NCBI GenBank assembly: GCA_907163375.1
Contig: CAJQUW010008995.1
Location: 186,001 to 250,000 of the forward strand
Source: Prostheceraeus crozeri
Lineage: Eukaryota > Platyhelminthes > Polycladida > Euryleptidae
DNA: 64,000 nt
Reading direction: 5' to 3'
Shown here: positions 57,770 through 64,000 of the stretch, piece by piece
How the letters are laid out: every line of letters begins with the position of its first letter
Position numbering within the stretch: position 1 is the stretch's first letter
Translations under genes and position numbers: made by a program
Notes under the pieces: model-generated
What the model saw: the letters and a program-made list of their open reading frames with translations, nothing else
Databases searched by the model: none
What the model was told of the DNA's origin: nothing

Positions 57770-60550
57770 TTTGTGGCCAAGATATAGATCTATTATCAAT
57801 GCTCAACACACCATTCGAATGGTCTTCGTTTGCTCTAACCGAAAATGTCTTACATTTTAAGTTTCAAGCAGGATTTTTGTCATAAAAGTTCATTGGAAAT
57901 TCAAAAACACCTCATTTCCATGTCGACAGGAAAAATACATTTTTTATTGCTGTGAAACAAAGAAACACAGTATGCATGCATATTGTAAATATTTTTGGAC
58001 ATACATGTTGTCTTTTTGCAATCAAGAGAATTATCAGAAGAAAATTATTGAATGAATTATTTCATTCAATTGTGGGCAGGCTAACGACCAATGATGTGAT
58101 TTTGCGAATATCGAAGTTGGCCTTTATTGAGCATCACACTTATAAAAGCCTTTTCTGGATTTTGCAAGCATAAGTCAGACTCGGTCAATCTTTTAAATAA
58201 TATATTTGACTGAAAATATGCTTTCAGATATGCTTATGGACTGCGCGAGTCGTGCTGAAGTCACAGAAGTCTATATAGTGAGTGATAAGTTATATACAAA
58301 ATTTAAATTTCCAAAATTTACTGAGGTGCTTTCGGATCATCCTGTCATTTTTCGACACTACACCGTTAACGCGGTACAGGGTATAGATTTTAAATGCTGA
58401 TGGCACGAATCGTTCACCTCGATCAGATGCGTCAAAATTCCTGTGGTATACATGTCGGAAGAAAAAAGAGTTCCATGTGCAATACTTGTGCTTTAAATTA
58501 GGCCCAACGCCAAAAGTTGGAAAGTCATAAACTTTCTAAAAATTACCAATGAATCACTGCCTCATGACTCCTCTTCGTAGCTGTGCCGACCAGTGAGGGG
58601 CCGTTCAGCTATAATTAATTGCATTTTCAATCACCTGGTGATTTACAAGTTCATAGAATCAGTATAACGGATTATTTACTCTGACTTTACAATTTAGATA
58701 AAATCTTGCTCTATGGGCTACAAAAGCAGCAAAGTCTAAAAACGAAAAAACTGGTCATTGACTGGTCACAGAGTAGTGCCTTTGGGCCACTGACCCTATT
58801 TTATCGGCGCTATGTATGCTGTCATATTCTAGCTTTTTGATTTGGCAACGATTTCAGCAAGCTATTTCCTCAGAATTTTCGAATGAAAGAACAATTATAG
58901 GAGTGTTAAATATTCTCACAGCTCCATCGCTGCAATCCATCCCCGGAGATATTATTTCAAAAGAGAACTTGTATTGTATTGGCGAGCAAGGCTTCGAGGA
59001 CTGTTACAATCATCATCCTGCCTGATAGGTCTTATCTTCGTTTTGTGTTTCCATTCACCAGATTATCCAAGAGCCTGATGGTCGTTTCGAGGCACAAGTC
59101 AAATTTCTCTGGTAGACCCGTCCGGCGAAGTTTTCGCTGAGATATTTCTATGATCTTTTGGTCAAGTTGGCATACTGGCAGAAGTCAATCACATTCTTAT
59201 GTTGGCCAAAAGAGTTTAACATGTCGATGGGATTTCTTAAAATTTGATGTAATCGCGACAATTTGAACATTCTGAAGATATTCATGACATGGAAAGACAT
59301 GACATGAAAGGTTGTTTTTGCTTTTTAAAGGATGGGCTACATGAGATTCTCTGCCCATTCAATAAGTTCTCGCAGCCCTATTTAAATTTCCCGTTCATTG
59401 CATCTCCAGCAAATTTAGAAGATTAAACAATCTAAGTCTTCAAGGTCCTGTTTCAGTAGGGTAGACTCTGCATCTCTGAACTCGCTGTAGCAGCTTTGCT
59501 TCATTCACGCGCAATCCTTTGTTACGTGAGAGGAGAAACACACATGTGGACGGCAATTAAAAACGAATCATGTAGAAATCTTTAGGAAATATTTGTTTTG
59601 TGTTGTTAGCCTATCGATGAATTAGACGATGCATAGTCTAACTGAATGTTAGGCAGCTGCTGCGAGTAGGTGAAATTTTAGGGGGGCTTAGCCCTCCCTA
59701 GCCCCCTGTTCCCGCGTGCCTGTTTCTGAACAGTCTAAGGATTCAACTAATAAAAACGTTCAAGTTATAAAAGCTGCCCGACTTTGTATTACTTCAACCA
59801 ATGCTGGGACACCTGTTGCAAGCCTATTGTATACTGGTATACCAGTATATTGCCGCTTCATATTATAACTTCGAGTTTTCTACCCTAAATTGCAAGTATT
59901 CTCAAATCCACTTTTTCTATGTTGAACTAAATGATCTTCACTCATAAGTTTGCATTAAAAATTGTACTTGAATGACAACTGCACCAACTTTGCAAGGAAT
60001 AAAGCATAAAAGCCAATCCACACCTTTTAGCAACTCTTTTTTTTAGAATCGGTTACACAATCTCGTCTAGAGATCCTTTCTAAAACATTTCATGACATTT
60101 TTTATTCTTTATTGTAAGATCAAGACGACAAATCATTGTCTTCAGAATGAGCTTGACCTCTCTCGTATTGAATAAGAAGGTGAAGTTTATCTTGTTGACT
60201 GTGTGATGTGAAATATCACCTTTTATTGCAAAGAAGTCATTCACTTCTTGTTGTGAAAACTTGCGTGGATGCATTATTGAATAGCATCACACTTATTACA
60301 TCACCTACGCTCCCCCATTCATGTGAATTTTGCACAAATTTTATGAATGCTTACACAAAATAGAAATACCTGAACAATGGCTGGTAGCAGAGAACACAAA
60401 CATGATGACAATAATCAATAGAAAGTGACATAATAGTTGGTGTCATCCAGAAATTGCTACTACATGCATTGTACAGGGTTCAAGTTTTTGTTGAATGTTG
60501 TACTATTTTTTTGTCCATTAAAGCACGTCTCTTGTGGCTCATTGTTCTGG
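57770..60550. other. No confident gene; one weak candidate terminal exon at 58858-59025
   Basis: Mostly AT-rich. At 58858 an acceptor (ACGATTTCAG) precedes a 55-codon open stretch beginning QAISSEFSNERTIIGV and ending EDCYNHHPA with TGA. It is unrecognised and may be chance. GGGGGGCTTAGCCCTCCC at 59681 resembles a hAT-like end without a partner. Confidence 0.3.
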
Positions 60551-60558
60551 TTTTTCAG

Positions 60559-60676
60559 GTGTTTGAATCCTGTGGGCGTTCAGGCACACCTCACATTTAC
60601 AGCCAATATAAGAAGCTACGTTGATCTCTCCTTATTCCAGGAGCATAACGGAAAACTCGTTGACATGGACACAAAA
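60559..60676 (+). CDS. Candidate internal exon of an unknown gene
   Basis: Flanked by a strong acceptor (TTCTGGTTTTTCAG, ending 60558) and donor (GTAAGG at 60677). It is open in one frame over 39 codons: CLNPVGVQAHLTFTANIRSY then VDLSLFQEHNGKLVDMDTK. Balanced residue use suggests coding. It ends in phase 0, and I find no certain next exon on the plus strand. Product unknown. Confidence 0.35.
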
Positions 60677-60744
60677 GTAAGGTTCTCTTCCTGGACTGAG
60701 TTGCCTGCTTGTGATATTGCGTCGGCGCCATTATAGAACTACGG

Positions 60745-61028
60745 TACACTGTATACTCCAGGGCACGAAATTTAGCTTCAATTAGGCACGAAATTTAGGC
60801 ATCAATTCTAACCAACACAAGGTACGAGTAGGCACGAAGTTCACAATGACGAGTTTGTGCCCATTGATTTTTCCTTCGATTTCATTGGATAAATAATACT
60901 TGGTTTGGTGCCTATTAGTGCCTAGTGGCGCCTACTGGTGCCTCGAGGCGCTAGAAAGGCACTAACTAGGCGCCAACTAGCACGAAATTTCGGCTTCGTG
61001 CCTAAGTTAATGCCCAGTTTACAGTGTA
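60745..61028. mobile_element. 284-bp mariner-like MITE
   Basis: Inverted ends TACACTGTATACTCCAGGGC and, reversed, TACACTGTAAACTGGGCATT imply a TA target duplication. The interior is made of repeated GGCACGAA and GGTGCCTA/GGCGCC motifs. Non-coding. Confidence 0.75.
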
Positions 61029-61029
61029 G

Positions 61030-61440
61030 TATAGGCAACAATCCTGCGTGGTAGTATTGTTTAAGTTTTGAATGCGAAAACTCATCAAAGTTAATGACCG
61101 CAAACTGACGTAAACGCTCTCTCAAAAATGACGCTGAAAAAAGTTGCAATTATTAACTTTTCTTGGAGCATCTCACAAGTGTGCATTAAGTGAGCAGCAC
61201 TCGTTGCATGAAATAATTGCAGGTGTTGGCTATGTTTATCATTTTACATCTTTTTGCGAAATAGGCCGGAGGCACACAAAAAAAGTCAAAAGCCATCTTC
61301 GCAAACAGCATCAAGATCCTCCATATGCCATAAGTCATTTTGAAAATATTTTTTTGATAACAGGTAATACAAGCAGACAGAAGAAAGAATATATATGATA
61401 CGTTTTTAATTTTGGGAAGATAGTAAAGATTAGCAAACAA
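61030..61440. other. No gene recognised
   Basis: A 61144-61398 frame contains CEIGRRHTKKVKSHLRKQH, superficially zinc-finger-like, but the C-X2-C pair is missing and no exon structure supports it. Confidence 0.35.
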
Positions 61441-61867
61441 AAGGTGACATGCCATGCGTAATTCATCCGTATTCGCGCGTAATTGCGGAACACCCCATTC
61501 TTCTACGCGCATACATACGCGCTGCACTTTGAGTCACAAATCACTTGATCTGATGTTGTTAAAACATGGGGAATGTTTATGAATACGCGCTGGCGAGCGT
61601 TTATAGTTTACGCGTCGTCTACGGTTGTCTGCGTTGCCGCTTGAACCACGGATGAATCGTTAGGCATGTTCTGTCTTCCCTGAGCATGAAATTGAGGTCC
61701 TATCACATTGTTTAGCCTTTGATGCATGCAGACACATGAAACACAAAGTCTGCATAACAGGACTGCCGACAGATGTTGCAGCAATGTCCCGCATAGCCAA
61801 GGATGTTTAGGGTCATGTGTAATTACGCGTGAATTACGCGTATGTGAGCGTGGCATGTCACCTAGTG
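61441..61867 (+). mobile_element. TAGGTGACATG MITE, copy 3
   Basis: AGGTGACATGCCATGCG to GCGTGGCATGTCACCTAGTG, 427 bp, about 90% identical to 38760-39194 over the central blocks (GTTTATAGTTT.CGCGTCGTC, GAACCACGGATGAA, GACTGCCGACAGATGTTGCA). Confidence 0.88.
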
Positions 61868-61869
61868 AA

Positions 61870-62955
61870 GCCTATTGAAGATAATAGCCCAAGGATTCTA
61901 GAGTGGGTGACGTATTATAGCCTATGGCTTATCCTGCGTGCCTCCGTAATCTAAGACGTTTTACGGTGTCCTGGATCATTGCGTCATTGAATGCATGAAA
62001 CTCGGAAGCACATGGATCCACATAAACAAATAAGATTTTGTGATGTTTTAGGCTCTGTAACTTGCAAGACGACTGGAGATACAACTTAAGAATTGTAGTT
62101 TTACTGATATTGGGTGACAATCTACATATAAAATATAATGAGAAGCTCGTACGTGAATTTAGGAAGAAAATGTCAGCAGCTCTCGGCCTATATGGTCTGG
62201 AGATGACTGCCATCAATGCTGATGGTCACGGTGAGAAGAAGTCTCGAGAGGCAAGAAGATCAACTTTCCATTGAACGCGTAATTCAAATACAAGTCTAAA
62301 TCATTGACAGCAAATTAAGGGTACCCAATCAGTAAATTTAGATCGTGAAGAGTGGAGCGCTGTAAATAAGATTTCCATTTGATGAATTTATCATTGGGAA
62401 AAGTTAAGTTAAAGATGTGTACATTTCACTTGACTGGCTTGCAATCTGTCTCTGGCTCAATCTGCTCTCTGCCTTTGCAGTGTTCTCTAGCGTCAAATAG
62501 CACTAAAAATTGGCAAAAAGAAAACGATTTTAAACATGAAGATGATATTAACTGCCTTGAACTCGACTTAATGTCATTTTGAAAGGTGTGTTGCACTATT
62601 TAAGTTGACTAGCTGTTATTCGTTAAGAATTTCACTAATTTTTAGTTCCAGTCCAATACAGAATAAGAATAATGAACTGGAATGTGAAAGATCTGCTGTT
62701 TTCCCATCTATTGAAAGTGGTATTATTTTAATGTCAAAATCGTTTTTTAGCATTTGACTGCAGTCTGACGCAAAGAAAAGGGTTTTTGATGCGAGCTACT
62801 TCTGCAATGCGCAGAGAGACGAATATCTATGCCAGTTTCTATCATTGCATACAATGGCTTAAGTAGGATTATGTACAGAGTAAACCACACGCAAATGAGT
62901 CTATCTGTGTGGTTACAACTCTCGCGCTTCGCGCTCGTGTAATCGCTCGTAGTGT
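61870..62955. other. No gene recognised
   Basis: The plus frame at 62062-62274 and its surroundings show no motif. CTCGCGCTTCGCGCTCG at 62923 is a short palindrome. Confidence 0.4.
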
Positions 62956-62959
62956 GACC

Positions 62960-63783
62960 CATATGTAGAGTGTCGACCCCAAAAAGTATCTGTATACAGT
63001 AAAAATTTTCATATCAAAAGATCCAGTCTCTTATGGAGATTACGTTCCTGTGGTCTGAAACATTATTTGAGCAGCTTTTAAAAAACTAAATTTTTGTATA
63101 TTTATATACTACCGACATGGAGCCCCTTTACAAGTAGTTTGAAACAAGTTGGATATCAAAAGGAATGAATATCTGCTAACAAGCATCTTATTTAAGCGGA
63201 AATTAAGCTAACGATCTAGGAAGTTTCATGAGCTGCATTATAATGCAAGTTCCTGCAAGTCGTCAAGGAAAAGTTGAGATATCATTGTGCTTCTTAACTG
63301 AGATGTTATGTTTTTAATTCAATTTTCAGCGGCATGATTTTATGATTCACAAGGCGTCATTTCTTGTATCTGAATAGTGATATGGACTCATTAACATCTT
63401 TTAAAGTTAATTATGATAAGTTTCATTGATTATGATGTTTCGCTCTTTCAGTGGCAGTTTGTGAGATGATCTCGCCTAGGAAAATAATCTTATTATAATA
63501 AAGCTGAGCCTTTAGTAATGGTAACCCATCGAATTGCTAATTTAACAAACTATATTCCCTCTCCAATTGTCATGACATGTGAAATACCATTCACTATTTT
63601 GTGGTGATATCATGATCAATCAAATTCGTGCTAATTTCTCCAAAAGTGTAAAAATGTGCATGTCTCACAGGTGGTGACAATACCAAACTGTGTTCACTTC
63701 GAGTTCATTTAATGAAATCGAAACTGTATTCACATTGGGGATTTAATAAATGCTGAGTTGCTGCTTAATATACTTACTCTATA
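62960..63783 (-). mobile_element. 0.83-kb repeat family, copy D (nearly complete, inverted)
   Basis: Reverse of 45863-46699: GTAGAGTGTCGACC...AAAAGTATCTGTATACAGT through to ATTTAATAAATGCTGAG...TACTTACTCTAT. It is more diverged (roughly 80%) than copies B and C are from each other. The left terminus is slightly truncated. Confidence 0.85.
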
Positions 63784-63793
63784 TCACAAACCT

Positions 63794-64000
63794 CCTGCCA
63801 CCGAAAGAACAAAATATGATAATCGAAGACAATGATCATAATTAACTTTTGAAGATGTAAATGAGTCCTCAGTGTTGTCCAGATTCCAGGAGTGAAACAT
63901 AAATCTAGTGAATAATAAATTCATGTCGATGAAGATTAAATTACAAACTTGAAACTTTTCCATGAAGACTTGCATTATAATGTGGTTCATGAAATTTCTT
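63794..64000 (+). mobile_element. 0.83-kb repeat family, copy E (runs off the window)
   Basis: CCTGCCACCGAAAGAAC onward matches the interior of copy C from about 46191. It repeats the head-to-head arrangement of copies A and B. Truncated by the window edge. Confidence 0.8.

Noticed and set aside
61144-61398. Zinc-finger-like CEIGRRHTKKVKSHLRKQH
   Set aside because: Lacks the C-X2-C pair and finger spacing; no exon structure that joins in frame.
1-64000. CRISPR arrays, operons, bacterial promoters
   Set aside because: Spliced gene, LINEs and SINE show animal nuclear DNA; the only regular repeats are a satellite and short tandem repeats without spacers.

Overview
The window is AT-rich nuclear DNA from an invertebrate animal. 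It has one spliced host gene with GT-AG introns, animal-type LINEs, Penelope-like elements (PLEs), hAT, pogo/Tigger and mariner-like DNA transposons, a tRNA-derived SINE, and no operons. The species cannot be named from the sequence; the transposon mix suits a marine invertebrate, which is inference.

The one conserved housekeeping gene is SSR2 (TRAP-beta, translocon-associated protein subunit beta). It has four coding exons on the plus strand between 11461 and 22025, giving 191 residues with signal peptide, lumenal domain, one membrane span and a basic tail. Its introns (1.2, 2.6 and 6.2 kb) hold a SINE, hAT-type miniature elements, a LINE fragment, a PLE tail and a hairpin-rich MITE. A second intact gene is a single-exon reading frame at 31792-32724 (minus). 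I read it as a highly divergent MOB-family protein (Hippo/NDR kinase adaptor fold) that has lost one of the zinc ligands.

Layout. 1-2.0 kb: unassigned sequence and an RTE-like LINE scrap. 2.3-4.9 kb: a 5'-truncated CR1/jockey-like LINE abutting a decayed hAT-like transposase (4.9-5.6 kb). 5.9-6.7 kb: an internally deleted pogo/Tigger element. 7.6-8.2 kb: a second RTE-like LINE tail. 8.9-9.1 kb: a hAT-like end with a perfect tandem duplication. 11.4-22.3 kb: SSR2. 23.2-29.5 kb: PLE fragments and two hAT MITEs with clean 8-bp target duplications. 31.8-33.9 kb: the MOB-like gene, then a LINE tail. 35.7-41.6 kb: several long hairpins, another PLE endonuclease fragment, and an inverted pair of a recurring 0.83-kb family. 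42.7-45.5 kb: a 150-bp satellite split by a 2.3-kb hAT that carries a coding-like exon. 45.9-46.7 kb: a full copy of the 0.83-kb family. 48.5-51.2 kb: an almost complete PLE of the permuted Naiad type (GIY-YIG endonuclease ahead of the reverse transcriptase). 52-52.7 kb: degraded coding sequence, possibly Crypton/DUF3504-like. 54.4-57.8 kb: a PLE reverse transcriptase next to a 2.4-kb DNA transposon. 60.5-64 kb: a candidate exon, two MITEs and further copies of the 0.83-kb family.

The main themes are: (i) seven PLE remnants with both endonuclease arrangements; (ii) DNA transposons with readable 8-bp and 6-bp target duplications; (iii) long near-perfect hairpins; and (iv) a divergent MOB gene sitting alone among repeats.
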